64,000 nucleotides of DNA from Unio delphinus. Taxonomy: Eukaryota; Mollusca; Bivalvia; Unionida; Unionidae. Position 1 is the first letter of the stretch, and every line of letters begins with the position of its first letter. The notes under the pieces are model-generated. The model worked only from the letters and a program-made list of their open reading frames with translations, was not told where the DNA came from and ran no database searches. The stretch is taken from NCBI GenBank assembly GCA_029339505.1, contig JAQISU010000081.1, positions 14,669,001-14,733,000 of the forward strand, written 5' to 3'. A program made the position numbers and the translations under genes. This document shows, piece after piece, positions 26,512-39,389 of the stretch.

Positions 26512-28265
26512 TGCAACAAAATTAGCACATATTTATATCACTTAAAAAAATCAGCACATATTTATATCACTTAAAAAAATTAGCACATATTTATATCACT
26601 TAAAAAAATTAGCACATATTTATATCACTTAAAAAAATTAGCACATATTTATATCACTTAAAAAAATTAGCACATATTTATATCACTTAAAAAAATTAGC
26701 GCATATTTATATCACTTAAAAAAATTAGCACATATTTATATCACTTAAAAAAATTAGCACATATTTATATCACTTCTAAAAAATCAGCACATATTTATAT
26801 CACTTAAAAAAATCAGCACATATTTATATCACTTCTAAAAAATCAGCACATATTTATATCACTTAAAAAATTCAGCACATATTTATATCACTTAAAAAAA
26901 TTAGCACATATTTATATCACTTCTAAAAAATCAGCACATATTTATATCACTTAAAAAAATCAGCACATATTTATATCACTTCTAAAAAATCAGCACATAT
27001 TTATATCACTTAAAAAAATCAGCACATATTTATATCACTTAAAAAAATTAGCACATATTTATATCACTTAAAAAAATCAGCACATATTTATTTCACTTAA
27101 AAAAATTAGCACATATTTATATCACTTAAAAAAATCAGCACATATTTATATCACTTAAAAAAATCAGCACATATTTATATCACTTAAAAAAATCAGCACA
27201 CATTTATATCACTTAAAAAAATCAGCACATATTTATATCACTTAAAAAAATCGGCACATATTTATATCACTTAAAAAAATTAGCACATATTTATATCACT
27301 TAAAAAAATCAGCACATATTTATATCACTTCTAAAAAATCAGCACATATTTATATCACTTAAAAAAATCAGCACATATTTATATCACTTAAAAAAATTAG
27401 CACATATTTATATCACTTAAAAAAATCAGCACATATTTATTTCACTTAAAAAAATTAGCACATATTTATATCACTTAAAAAAATCAGCACATATTTATAT
27501 CACTTAAAAAAATCAGCACATATTTATATCACTTAAAAAAATCAGCACACATTTATATCACTTAAAAAAATCAGCACATATTTATATCACTTAAAAAAAT
27601 CGGCACATATTTATATCACTTAAAAAAATTAGCACATATTTATATCACTTAAAAAAATCAGCACAAATTTATATCACTTAAAAAAATCAGCACATATTTA
27701 TATCACTTAAAAAAATTAGCACATATTTATATCACTTAAAAAAATTAGCACATATTTATATCACTTAAAAAAATTAGCACATATTTATATCACTTAAAAA
27801 ATTAGCACATATTTATATCACTTAAAAAAATTAGCACATATTTATATCACTTAAAAAATTAGCACATATTTATATCACTTAAAAAAATTAGCACATATTT
27901 ATATCACTTAAAAAAATTAGCACATATTTATATCACTTAAAAAAATCAGCACATATTTATATCACTTAAAAAAATCGGCACATATTTATATCACTTCTAC
28001 AAAATTAGCACATATTTATATCACTTAAAAAATCGGCACATATTTATATCACTTCTAAAAAATCAGCACATATTGTATCTCTTCTCAAAAATCAGCACAT
28101 ATTTATATCACTTCTCAAAAATCAGCACATATTTATATCACTTCTCAAAAATCAGCACATATTTATATCACTTCTCAAAAATCAGCACATATTTATATCA
28201 CTTCTCAAAAATCAGCACATATTGTATCACTTCTCAAAAATCAGCACATATTGTATAACTTCTCA
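26512..28265. repeat. 29-30-bp satellite array, about 60 copies
   Basis: Unit GCACATATTTATATCACTTA plus an A-run and TTA/TCA. Variants include TTCTAAAAAA and, at 28070-28260, TTCTCAAAAA units of 30 bp. A block of ~330 bp (containing TTTATTTCACTT and CACACATTT variants) is repeated, so part of the array grew by block duplication. It splits the transposase-like pseudogene. Confidence 0.95.
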
Positions 28266-28269
28266 ATTT

Positions 28270-28900
28270 CATTGTCATGCTCATGCTGAAGATCTGATGG
28301 ACAAGTTTGAGCCGATTTTGTCTGACCAAGTGTATAAGGGTCTTCTATAGCTTTTGTTGGATGGACCAGCAGTTAACTGGAAATTGTATGAAATGTTGTA
28401 GTCTCATATTTCACATTCAGCACCCTTGAAAAAGTTACAAGTTGGTAGCTGTGGACTTCATGTTCTGCATAATGTATTTCACAGTGGTTGTACAACATTT
28501 TCATGGGATTTGGAAACTCATCTCTACAGTGTGTACCACCTATACCTGAATTCACCATGTATCTGTTGAGAACTGCAGCAGAGAAAGTCTCCGAGCTCAA
28601 AGACTAATCATTGACACAATGAGAAAAGCAGGTGTACGTTTGGAAATCATCATAAGCAATGAAATGATGACATATGACTTCTCCTCAAGACATAAATACC
28701 ATGCCTATCAGGATAAGAAGAAAACTAGAAAAGCACGAGGACAAAATCAGAAAATGAAAGAAATGGAAATTAGCCATAGATGAAGCGGAAGAACTTAAGC
28801 CAAAAAGCTGCGTCTCGAAGATGACATTGCCACATGCTTCCTCTGTTCAGATGGCAGAAGAAGCAGAGTTAAAAGGACTCAGAGAAAAAAACAGCAACTA
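28270..28900 (+). pseudogene. Decayed transposase-like gene, C-terminal part
   Basis: A broken frame reads EDLMDKFEPILSD, then LLLDGPAVNWKLYEML, then LQVGSCGLHVLHNVF, with in-frame stops. I believe this is the downstream part of the same gene as 25440-26430, separated from it by the satellite. A following segment (28570-28760, MRKAGVRLEIIISNEMMTYD) may belong to something else. Confidence 0.5.
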
Positions 28901-29981
28901 TAATATTGCATTTAAAGCAGTACTGATGTCTATATTACATATTTCTGAAATAACAGTGAATGTAAAACTTTCTTCCAGCTCATTATAAAGCTATTTTAAA
29001 AAATTAATTATAGTTTGAATTTCATCATTAAACAATATTGTCATATTTTGCATTTGTTTTATTTTCATATAACATAACCTGTGTCAAAATATTAGCATAA
29101 ACAGGTCTTGGAAATATGTGTTTGTGGTCTTTGAAAGTTTGGAAAAAGTCGTTGAATTTATCGTTTAGAATTCTGTATGAATTCTCTTCAGTGAGGAGTT
29201 GTATTGTGTGACACGAGCACATTTGCTGGCAGACAATTAACTAGTTTGACCATAGATGACTTAAATCATATATGTTAGAGGTTCATTTAGGTCTGTGGTA
29301 AATTGCTTGTTCTTACACATGACATCTGATCTAGCTTTGATCCCCTTTCTGGCACATGCAGAATTAAGTAATTTTCCATTCAAGATGTTTAGTCTTTTCA
29401 GGCGATATTTCCTCCACTAAAATTACCTCCACAGGCCAACATCGTAGCTATCATGAGAGTAAAATGGTTGAGGTGATAAATATTCCATGCTTTACCTCTT
29501 TCATGACAAGGAACAAAAAGTATTGAAAACCATACAACATTTGGTCTACGATTGTCAAAGATTCATAATATTTTCATTGTATATAGACAAGAACCATGAC
29601 AAGTCCTGGCCTGGACATCATAAAAGTCTATGTTGGAGTTTCTTCTTAAATAAAAAACAACCTTTAAATAATATATCATTTGTGATGGGTTGAACTGATA
29701 TCTCAAGCTTAAACTTCACTAAAGAGTGTTATGATTCTAGGTTTAATTCTTTGACTTTTTTTAATAATGAAAAGCATAATCTCCATATAACAGGTTGAAC
29801 CAAAAGATATAGTGCTTTATATTTACCTTCATTTTGAAATGATCGCATTGTTATTAGCACATGGCCAAAACGAAGTCATGAATATGTATTTGAGTATTGT
29901 AAACCTTGACCAATACATATTTTTTATATCCATTGAGATTTGTATTAGATGAAAGCTAACTTATCTAATTTTGTATTTCAG
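28901..29981. other. Host DNA, no gene seen
   Basis: No supported gene or repeat. Confidence 0.4.
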
Positions 29982-30044
29982 ATCCCCTGATGCTAGGGAG
30001 TTATATGATTCCCTTCAGGTTAAAGCTGTTGTCAGAACTACCAG
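29982..30044 (+). CDS. Candidate host exon (63 bp)
   Basis: Preceded by a T-rich tract and TTTCAG, followed by AG|GTTTGT. One frame reads SPDARELYDSLQVKAVVRTT. Protein-like composition in an AT-rich region supports an exon, but it is short. I do not recognise the protein. It enters with one base and leaves with two, so it does not join directly to the next candidate exon. Confidence 0.4.
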
Positions 30045-30356
30045 GTTTGTTGCACACTGCTTCCTTAATGTTAATGTATAATGTTCAGCATAGACACTGA
30101 TGTGCTGTCTCACATTCCATGGGAGATCAAACAAATAAGAGCTTGAGTTTGAAATTGTGGTGTTTGAAAAGTGAACTTTTTTGACGCGCTGAAATAAATC
30201 TCAAGGGTTAATTTCTAGTCTTATTCAAACAGATCTCTCAAATTGATCCATGATATCTGTCATATGAGGTTCTGTTTAAAAAACATGTTTACTTGTAATA
30301 CCAGAACAGTGCTTTATGTAATTTAGATAAAATGATTTGATGAGATGATGTGATGT

Positions 30357-30536
30357 AAAATGTCATATAATAGAGATTATATTTATATAATAGAGAAAAT
30401 ATGTCATATGATAGAGATAATATGTCATATAATAGAGATAATATGTCATATAATAGAGATAATAGGTTATATAATAGAGAAAATAGGTCATATGATAGAG
30501 ATAATATGTCATACAATAGAGATAATAGGTCATATA
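30357..30536. repeat. ~20-bp minisatellite, first part
   Basis: Units of TCATATAATAGAGATAATAG type. The same array continues at 31766 and 32887, interrupted by two transposon insertions. Confidence 0.9.
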
Positions 30537-31765
30537 CAGTAGTCCCCCTCTTATGCGGCCACCCCTGCTGCACCGGGAAAGTGACCTTATAAGACGGGTG
30601 GCCGTTCCAGAGGGGGGCTAAATTTATTATGAGAAGTGCATGTATATGTAATGTACGTAGTAAGAAAGCTACATACTTCAAAACATTAAATATCTTCGTC
30701 TAAATGAAACATTATTCATTACACGGTTCGTTTTGTTATAATAACAAATTTATTTCAACTGAATATACGTTACTATTTTATCTTTCTTGGCGTAAGTGTG
30801 ATATGCGAGCGGGAATTGTTGTCATGCACATTGCAAATGGATTCAAAAACGTCATGTACATCTTGGTACATACATAATTATGTTTCCATTTGCTCCATTT
30901 TCCCACTGCTGCTGAAAAACCTTTTTATCGGTTATGACTTTGTTTATTCAAATTATTTCAACAACATAAACTTGTCTTTTCGAGTCTATCGTACATAAAA
31001 TTGTTCGCCCCCCCCCCCCCCCCCCCCCCGACGTCATCGAGTAGAATAACCAACGACTTTCTTCTAAAATATTGTATCCATTAGTGTGATGACATTTTAA
31101 TGTTTGGTAATGTTTTATTCGGTTATTGCTGACTGTATGCGATTTAATTATGCAGACAAAACTTGTGTCAAGCGTACGAAATAAAGTCATCGTAAAGGAA
31201 GCCATTATGTGTGGTCATGTGATTTTTCCGGTCTTTGTCTGATACCCTGTTTTTTTTTTAAGGTTCTCTGTGTGTGCCAATGTACAAAATCTATTTTTAG
31301 CCTATGCTGACCCTGTTATGATTATAAAAATTACGTCTGGTTATAATCATCAAAGAGAAGAACTCGACATAGGTGTTAAATCCCAAACTCTATCATGACA
31401 TTATTGAGCCCATTTCCTGTAAACATCGACTTTTACAGATAATGATATACTATAAATCTTTAGTCGACACTTTTAACGGCGACTTGATACTCAGAGACGT
31501 GTATCTACGATAGAGATAATCAAAATTGCTTACCTTACGTCAAGATTTGAATTCATTTTTGGTTCTGGATACATTTGAAGAAACAAAAGTGGCCGTTCAT
31601 GAGGGGGACATTTTTCATTTTTTGTACTAAAATGCTGGTCGCGTTAGACGGGTGGTTGCTCTTGAGGGGTACTTTTGAATACAAATTCGTCGATGCCAAG
31701 GGATTCTGGCCATTAGAAGCGGGTGGCCGCTGGTCAGGGGGGGCCATTCAAGAGGGGGACTACTG
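30537..31765. mobile_element. MITE A, 1.2 kb, TA target site
   Basis: Terminal inverted repeats start CAGTAGTCCCCCTCTT at both ends (16 perfect bases, then similar GC-rich sequence with GCGGCCACC-type subterminal repeats). TA flanks both ends. No transposase frame. TA duplication and CAGT ends suggest a Tc1/mariner/pogo-mobilised non-autonomous element. Confidence 0.85.
31008..31029. repeat. Poly-C run of 22
   Basis: Homopolymer inside MITE A. Confidence 0.95.
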
Positions 31766-32061
31766 TAATGGAGATAATAGGTCTTATAATGGAGATCATA
31801 GGTCATATAATAGAGATAATAGGTTGTATATGTCATATGATAGAGATAATAGGTCATATAAAAGAGATAATAGGTCATATAATAGAGATACTATGTCATA
31901 TAATAGAGATAAGAGGTCATCTAATAGAGATAATAGGTTGTATAATAGAGATAATAAGTCATGTAATAGAGATAAGAGGTCATGTAATAGAGATAATAGG
32001 CCATATAATAGAGATAATAAGTCATATAATAGAGATAATAGGGCATATAATAAAGATAATA
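31766..32061. repeat. ~20-bp minisatellite, middle part
   Basis: About 14 units of the same TCATATAATAGAGATAATAG-type repeat, between the two MITEs. Confidence 0.9.
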
Positions 32062-32886
32062 CTGTATTTTCGCGCATATAACGTGCCTATGTGTATAACA
32101 CGCACACGCAGATAACACACGGAAATTCCGTCTTTGTGTAAAAAATATCTTGGATTGCGCGCCTATGCATATACTGTGTGGTAACCAACACAGGACTTTC
32201 AGAGGTGCCTCATCTGATATGCGTTACGAGGCTGTGTATAGTCTCTCGTTCACCATCCAGCGATTTAACATGGGCGCCTTTATCCCTTTCTGCTTGTAAT
32301 AAATACCGGTATTACCAGTACAGTCGTAAATGCCATGTCATAATATTTTTTGCGTAAACAGAGGCAAATAGCAACTGCTATAAAACTGTGTATTTAGTGG
32401 GTTCCACTAATTTCCGGCTGGAATGCACGCATGCTTGTATAAGGTTGTTAATATCGTTTTTTTTTTACCAAAAACCGATTATCGTTTGTAGAAATCCAAT
32501 TTAAAACCAATTATTGGTTTTTGTCCTTCATAGAAATTACAATAAATATATTCTTATAATGCAGGTTAGTGTATGCCTCGTGCGAATAAAAGATATTCAT
32601 TGCATATCATAATGTACATACACGCAAGTGGCGCAATACAGTTGTCAACTTCAGATTGTTTATTTTGTACTTAAAGATTTGAATAAACCTCATTTATACT
32701 GTATATGTATCAAAAAAATCTTTTATTAATTGTCACCAGTTTATTATGGTGGTTGCTCAAAATTCATCGATGCGCTTTTGATTGTAAAAAAACCGGGGAC
32801 AACGTGTTTACGCATATACCGCGCCAGGGGGTTGTGCTGATTGTAAAATCGTGTATAACGCGCGCGTTATATGTGCGAAAATACGG
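32062..32886. mobile_element. MITE B, 825 bp, TA target site
   Basis: Ends CTGTATTTTCGCGCATATAA and, inverted, CCGTATTTTCGCACATATAA: TIRs of about 26 bp with few mismatches, flanked by TA on both sides. Subterminal CGCG-rich repeats. No coding capacity. Unrelated to MITE A. Confidence 0.85.
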
Positions 32887-32950
32887 TAAGTCATATAATA
32901 GGGATAATAGGTCCTATAATAGAGATAATGTGTCATATGATCAAATAATG
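32887..32950. repeat. ~20-bp minisatellite, last part
   Basis: Three units resume exactly after MITE B. Confidence 0.85.
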
Positions 32951-33562
32951 TAATGCTTGACTAAATCATCGTCAGTTTATTTCGCTGATTGAAACACATC
33001 TCCAGCATCAGGCTCCATTACAAGTGGATGTTTAAAGATAACTGTTACAATTACAGTATAATTTTGGCTTGAATGATTGCAGAGTGTAGATCTAGATTAA
33101 AGTTTGAGATAGTGAAAACTTTCTTTGTAGGTTTCACTTGATCAAAGTTTGACTGAAAAATGCCCTCTTTTAGTAACTGAGAACAAATGAAGTATTTCAT
33201 CAGGTTTTTTTAATGGCAAATTTATTAGTGCCATGTAAGAATCAGAGTGAAAAAAACTAATTTAAATTCAAGCTCAAGTTGTATTATTTCCCAGCTACAG
33301 GAGTTCAGATTTACATCTCTTCTGTTTCAATTATAAATAGAACAAACAGCATGGACCAGTAAGTTAGATCAGTATGTGATGGTAGATCTGGACCTTTGCT
33401 GTTTGCAGTTGAGTGTACATTATTCACAAGCATACGTCAAAATAAAGGTTGATTGCTTCTGAGATATTGAGGTCTATAACTTAATTTAATTTCAAGGTAA
33501 TCTAAATCACTTCAGAATGTACAGGTAGGTGTAGATTTCCTTGTGCTATTACCAGTTTAGTA

Positions 33563-33738
33563 CAGTGGAACCTGTCTTGAAAGACCACTCCTTCTGCCAA
33601 AACATAATGGTCTCATGACAGGTGGTCTCTCATAACAGGTAATAACATTATATAATCAATAAATCTATACATGGAGAACCTGGTCTCTCAAGACAGGTGG
33701 TCTCTCATAGCAGTGATCTCTCAAGACAGGTTTTACTG
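33563..33738. mobile_element. MITE C, 176 bp, TA target site
   Basis: Inverted ends CAGTGGAACCTGTCTTGAAA and CAGTAAAACCTGTCTTGAGA, flanked by TA. Internal GGTCTCTCA..ACAGGTGGTC repeats. A related copy lies at 49010-49142. Confidence 0.8.
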
Positions 33739-33769
33739 TATCCATCCGATATATGGGTTATTGTGTGGA

Positions 33770-34385
33770 AGAATATGGAGAGATGACATGGTAACATAAT
33801 AATCTTGGTGAGAAGTATCGATAACATGGTAACATAATAAATCTTGGTGAAAAGTAGTGACGACATGGTAACATAATAAATCTTGGTGAAAAGTAGTGAT
33901 GACATGGTAACATAATAAATCTTGGTGAAAAGTAATGATGACATGGTAACATAATAATCTTGGTGAAAAGTATCGATAACATGGCAACATAATAATCTTG
34001 GTGAAAAGTAGTGATGACATGGCAACATAATAATCTTGGTAAAAAGTATCGATAACATCATAACATAATAATCTTAGTTACAAGTATTGATAACATCATA
34101 GCATAATTATCTTGGTAAAAAGTATCGATGGCATCGTAACATAATAATCTTTGTGAAAATTATCAAAGACATTGTAATGTAATGATCTTGGTGAAAAGTA
34201 TTGATGACATTGTAATGTAATGATCTTGGTGAAAAGTATTGATGACATTGTAATGTAATGATCTTGGTGAAAAGTATTGATGACATTGTAATGTAATGAT
34301 CTTGGTTAAAAGTATTGATGACATCATAGTGTAATAATCTTGGTTTAAAGTACTGATGACATCATAATGTAATGATCTTGTCATT
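33770..34385. repeat. ~37-39-bp minisatellite
   Basis: About 16 units of a GAAAAGTAGTGATGACATGG plus TAACATAATAATCTTGGT type, with two subfamilies (CATGGTAACATAAT on the left, CATTGTAATGTAATGA on the right). Confidence 0.9.
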
Positions 34386-34852
34386 GCAAGCTGTATAGAG
34401 TAAGCATTGATTTTACAAAATGGAAACTACAGTCCTTAATATCTTTCATACATCAATACACAATTATGACAAATTGGGTCTTCTTTTGGTATTAATTCAT
34501 TTTGTATTAAAAATACTATGGATACAAGTAAGATAACTGAATAGTAATTTACTAAATTCTTTACCAAATTATAATATTTAGAATGAGCTGTTGTCAATGG
34601 GTTTTTAAGCTTATGATAACGTGTACGTGTATATGGTAAATATACTTGGAACGACAATTATGACTTTGTCCACATTCAGTACATGAATCAATAAAGTCGT
34701 TACCTTTTTTGTAGTGTAAATGATGCAGTGTTTGATAGGGTATCAGCCAATAAATTGATGTGGCCCTATATATCTCCATGACATATCATAGTATACATCT
34801 TACAAAATAAAAATTAATTTATACTAAAGTACTGGTGTTAGCAGTGTATGTT
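34386..34852. other. Host DNA, no gene seen
   Basis: No supported gene or repeat. Confidence 0.4.
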
Positions 34853-34934
34853 GGAACTCTCCATGATCTTCATGCTGTAGTGGGATCATTTAGCTAAATT
34901 ATCCCACTACAGTACTAAGATCACGGAGAGTTCC
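34853..34934. repeat. 82-bp near-perfect palindrome
   Basis: Two ~40-nt arms, starting GGAACTCTCC(A/G)TGATCTT and CTGTAGTGGGAT, pair with about five mismatches around a centre near 34893. RNA would form a long hairpin of pre-miRNA size; a foldback MITE is equally possible. Confidence 0.85.
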
Positions 34935-35608
34935 AGTTTGCAGGTAGTTGTGCCTACGTTTTGCACATAATTTCTCCATTAAATCAGTTGATTGGCGTGT
35001 GGAGGAGGATGCAGTAGGTTGTCAAATCCCAACCTAGAATTAATAAAAATAATGAGAAATCTACATACTTTTTAAAATTGAGATTTCAAGTTTCCTGCAA
35101 AATCTGTCCTGCATTGTATTTTCTAAGTTGATGATAATAAATACTTTCTTTTGTGTTTATGTCTATATTCAGGTTGAAAAGAAGTTAAAATAAAGCTGAA
35201 GAATGATAAGAAATTTTTAAAATGCATGAAGTGAAACAGTAGTATAATCAGTCGTGTACATATTTTTTCCACATATATATGTATGAATGTACATGTAATT
35301 AGTTGCTAATAATTGTTATATACCAAGTATAAATAATAAATTTCAGAAGAATTTATTTTAAATTTATATTTTAGTAAATGAATCTCAGCCTTGAAAGCAT
35401 ATACTTGTCCTGGAATATTCAATAGTAAAATCATCATATCATAATATTACCACAAAATATTTTGTAGTTATATGATTACAGCTGAATGTTATGTGCTATC
35501 CCTCGCAAGTATTCTATGTGCTTGCTATTAGCAAAGTCATTAACAATGTTCATAATATGAGCATTTGCAGTCACGATATTTCTTTCAAGTTTGTTGCGCT
35601 GGATGTCC
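34935..35608. other. Host DNA, no gene seen
   Basis: Nothing supported apart from AT-rich sequence. Confidence 0.4.
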
Positions 35609-36485
35609 TCAAAGTTGCTGAAAAATTATCACGTTCAGGAGTGATTGTTCTCTTTGAAGGATTGTCAAAAAGCGCCAAATGTTTGGATGGTCAGCAGCAA
35701 TGGCAGCTTGCATTTTTCGATGCCAACCTTCAGCGCTGTTGTTAGTGCAAGGTAATTCATTTTGAACATGGCAGTGTACATTCCAAACTTGAGGAACAAA
35801 GACAGGATTAGCTCGGCTTCGGCGTCTTCTTCTGCCAATGTAGTTATCTTCAAAATAATCTAACAATTGATTCATGTCGTCATCTTCTGTAAGTTCTTGA
35901 AATTCTTTGAAAATCTGCACAGTGTAAAAAAGCGGCACAAAAGCCAAAGCAGCTACCATTCTAACTGACATTGCAAATTCTGAATCATCTTGATATCTTT
36001 CCTGAAATCCAAGAGTTTGTACTTTTCTGTATATGCTCTGAGAAAAATGATAAAAACATCCTTGTTCATCTATCCCTGCGTAGCATTCTGCAACAGAATT
36101 CATGGCTGCTTTTTCATAATCCATCATAATTGTTGCAGGCTGAGCATGTGGAATTAGTGCCTTTATCTCCATGAAAAGACGTTGATAAGTTTCCATAGTT
36201 TTATTTGGGAGCAAGCAGTAGAGGCAAGAAATGACATCGCCACCGATAAGAGCATGCACCATATATAATTGAAAGAAATGCTCAGGCACAATAGCAAAAG
36301 TTCCATCCATGAACCAATTAGGAGATTGTGCTAATGATGACATTTTATCAGTCCCAAAGATTAAAATTCAGTTCTTTTCTCCTACACCACTATCAAATAA
36401 CAAGAAATTCTCACCATTTGATAGTTTCTTGTACACCTCAGGCAGTTCAATGGTTGCTCAATCAATTGGAAGAGGCTGTGTAGCT
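35609..36485 (-). pseudogene. MULE-type transposase fragment
   Basis: A 244-residue open stretch starts SPNWFMDGTFAIVPEHFFQL and contains YCLLPNKTMETYQRLFMEI, the acidic TIMMDYEKAAMNSV block and a late CTNNSAEGWHRKMQ block, the usual layout of the MULE/FLYWCH transposase domain with its Asp residues. Upstream (36343-36485) the frame continues as recognisable sequence (PEVYKKLSNGENFLLFD) but with two stop codons, so the gene is broken. A mobile-element relic rather than a host gene. Confidence 0.8.
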
Positions 36486-36917
36486 TGAATAACTTGTCGC
36501 TTTCATCGGACCTGATGACGAAGATGTTGTATAGGAACCATTTGTACAGATGCTCCTTCACTACTTAGATTCTGCATTTCCCAGCCAAGAATCTATTGAG
36601 GTGTTTCTTCTGTTTCCACTGCTCTTTTTGTAATGTTTTGTCTAACTTGCAGAACTTAACATCGTGCTGAATCTGGTGAATGTGTATGTTCATGCAAAGA
36701 TCCTACTACATCATCATTTATAACTTTGATCTTTGCTTTACATAGATACTCCTATTAAATTTCCTCGTCACTTTTCACATACGTAACTGATTACACCTGT
36801 CGCTAAATCTTTCTGTTTTACATAGACATATCCATTTTGCATAATTTTTTGCTTTCCACATATACTTTGAACTTTATCCATGTTAAAAATATTTCTGGTG
36901 ATATATATTTTTAAAGA

Positions 36918-36920
<3 letters not shown>
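36486..36920. other. Host DNA, possible 5' part of the MULE relic
   Basis: No intact frame; may contain more degraded transposase sequence. Confidence 0.3.

Positions 36921-36990
<70 letters not shown>
36921..36990. repeat. (TA)n microsatellite
   Basis: About 70 bp of TA. Confidence 0.95.
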
Positions 36991-36993
<3 letters not shown>

Positions 36994-37364
36994 TTTCTGG
37001 AGCATGCGCATAGAAATAATTTTTGCTTGAAGTATATTCAATGAGGTGAAGCCAATACCCTTAATTAGAAACCATTTCTGCTTGAAGTATATTCAGTGAA
37101 GTGAAGCCAACACAATGGTATAGATGGAGCATAAATTAAACTGCTAAAATCAGTTTTATTGTTGTGAAGCCAATGCTCTAATCAGATTGTGTTTGTGTAT
37201 ACTTAATTAGAAACCATTTCTGCTCGAATATTATTCAGTGAGCTGAAGACAAAACAATAGTATAGATTGAGCACGGATTATAAGATTGTGTTTGTGTACA
37301 CTTTAATTAAATTCATCTTATTTGATTTAGTTCGATTTTGTAAATGTCTAAATGGATTAATATG

Positions 37365-37460
37365 TATGTGTGTGTGTGTGTGTGTGGGGGTAATTGATAA
37401 GGGGGTAATATACGGGGAGGGGGGGTAAACTACAGGGGGGTAATGTCCTGCTCCCCCCTA
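37365..37460. repeat. (TG)n and G-run cluster
   Basis: A TG tract followed by five G-runs of 4-7 within 55 bp (37386-37440), then a C-run at 37452. It fits a G-quadruplex on the plus strand. Confidence 0.8.
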
Positions 37461-37498
37461 TCAGGGTGTATTTTGTTTGTTCTACTGATTACTCATAT

Positions 37499-37566
37499 GC
37501 AAAAGCAGATCTGGGTCTATGCAGTTTACAGTGGGATTCAACTTATAAGCAAGTACATACTGTATC
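37499..37566 (-). mobile_element. Fragment of the GATCTGGGTCT MITE family
   Basis: One end of the family seen complete at 50396-50598, in reverse orientation (CAGATCTGGGTCTATGCAGT, then ACTTATAAGCAAGTACATAC). Confidence 0.6.
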
Positions 37567-38129
37567 TTGTTGGAGTATTGAGTGCCAAAAATGACATGTC
37601 TTGAAGGAATTACTCAAAATGTGATTGACTGCTGTATTAAGTTTTTTTTTTTAGAAAATTACTTTTTTTTAAGCTGTGAAAATATCACAAAGGTCATCGT
37701 CTCAATCACACTTTTCAGAAGGAAGGAATAAAGAAGGTACAATGTCTTTATATGCATTATAGATTCCTGTAATTATCATATCATTAATTTGGCATATTAG
37801 ATGTTTTGCTTGTTGGGAGTGCTAAAAGATGTTTTTTACTGTAAGAAAATAATAAAGAGTTAGAATAAGATTATTACTGACTCCTGGAATAATAATCATT
37901 AAACAATTTTTTAGTCAGTATGTACAGGAAGAACATCCTGATTGGAGACAATGATCTGGAGCATATACTGTATGCAAGCCTGCACCTAGGAAATTCTGGG
38001 CCCCAGGCAGCTGACAGAGTTTGGGCCCCGTTCGTGTTTCAAATATGTGCGTATATTTTAAAATGCGGACCCCTATCTAGCTCGGGCCCCTGACAAGTGC
38101 CATGGTTGTCCCCCCCTAGGTGTGGGCCT

Positions 38130-38830
38130 GCTGTATGTCTGAAATGATGACGTCCTAATATCACAATTGGAGACAGAGATACAGGGCATATACTGTATGT
38201 CTGTGATGATGACATCCTAATATCCCAATTGGAGACAATGATCTGGGGTATATACTGTATGTCTGTGAAATGATGACATCCTAATATCCCTCATATATTG
38301 TATGTCTGTGAAATGATGACATCCTAATATCCCTCATATATTGTATGTCTGTGAAATGATGACATCCTAATATCCCAATTGGAGACAATGATCTGGGGCA
38401 TAAACTGTATATCTATGATGATGACATCCTAATATCCCAATTGGAGACAGAGATACAGGGCATATAATGTATGTCTGTGATGCTGACATCCTAATATCCC
38501 AATTGGAGACAGAGATACAGGGCATATACTGTATGTCTGTGATGATGACATCCTAATATCCCAAATGGAGACAGAGATACAGGGCATATACTGTATGTAT
38601 CTGAAATGATAACATCCAATATCTTAATTAGAGGCAGTAAGTGATACAGGGCATGCATGGCTCTGAAATTACTATATCTCAGTATCTTAATTGGAGGCAG
38701 TAAGTGATACATTGCATGCATGGCTCTGAAATTACTATATCTCAATATCTTAATTGCAGATGGTCATTGATACAGAGCATGTTTTGGCTTTGAAATGATG
38801 ACATCTCATTATACTGGATACAATCAGTGG
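38130..38830. repeat. ~62-bp tandem repeat, degenerate
   Basis: Units with GATGACATCCTAATATCCCA, ATTGGAGACAGAGATACAGG and GCATATACTGTATGTCTGTG; several are internally deleted. The right part is more diverged. Confidence 0.85.
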
Positions 38831-39089
38831 TACAGGATTTGTATGTCTCGGAAATAATGATCTCTCAAAAAATGTGTGGAACATAATCAACTCCTATAAA
38901 AGCCATAGCAAAATATACTTGTTTTTAATTGAATCAAAATTCAAAATGTTTTAAAATTTATCCAATCATTGAATAGAATGATGTGAAAAGTACATACCTG
39001 TAATGGATATGTTTTGTAGAAAAGGCATAATCAAATTTTATAACAAAATAACTTTATTTGAACTGTGCATAATGTGTGGGTAGATCTGG

Positions 39090-39215
39090 TTTAGTGCAGT
39101 TTGGAGTAATCATTTTTGAACATAGACCCTATTCTGCAGGTGCATAATGATATGACAGATTAGGATTTTTGTTGTTTGCAATTTGACTTGACTTATAAGT
39201 GAGTATATACAGTCA
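39090..39215 (+). mobile_element. Copy of the GATCTGGGTCT MITE family
   Basis: Ends with TTGACTTATAAGTGAGTATA and includes the GTTGTTTGCA core. The left end is degraded. Confidence 0.55.
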
Positions 39216-39389
39216 CAGTATAAAACAAGTCTGTCTTACAAAAACACTTCATTGCAGTATCAGCTAGTATACATGATCATCTGCATAATATAGAATAAAA
39301 AACACATTTTCTATATCAGTACCACTGTTACCATCAGTAAGTGCCATCTGCATGTCATTTAGAAAAAGTGAGAAAATCAGTGGTAACAG

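Noticed and set aside
22921..28265. Regular repeats that could suggest a CRISPR array
   Set aside because: Units are contiguous with no unique spacers, in a eukaryotic context.
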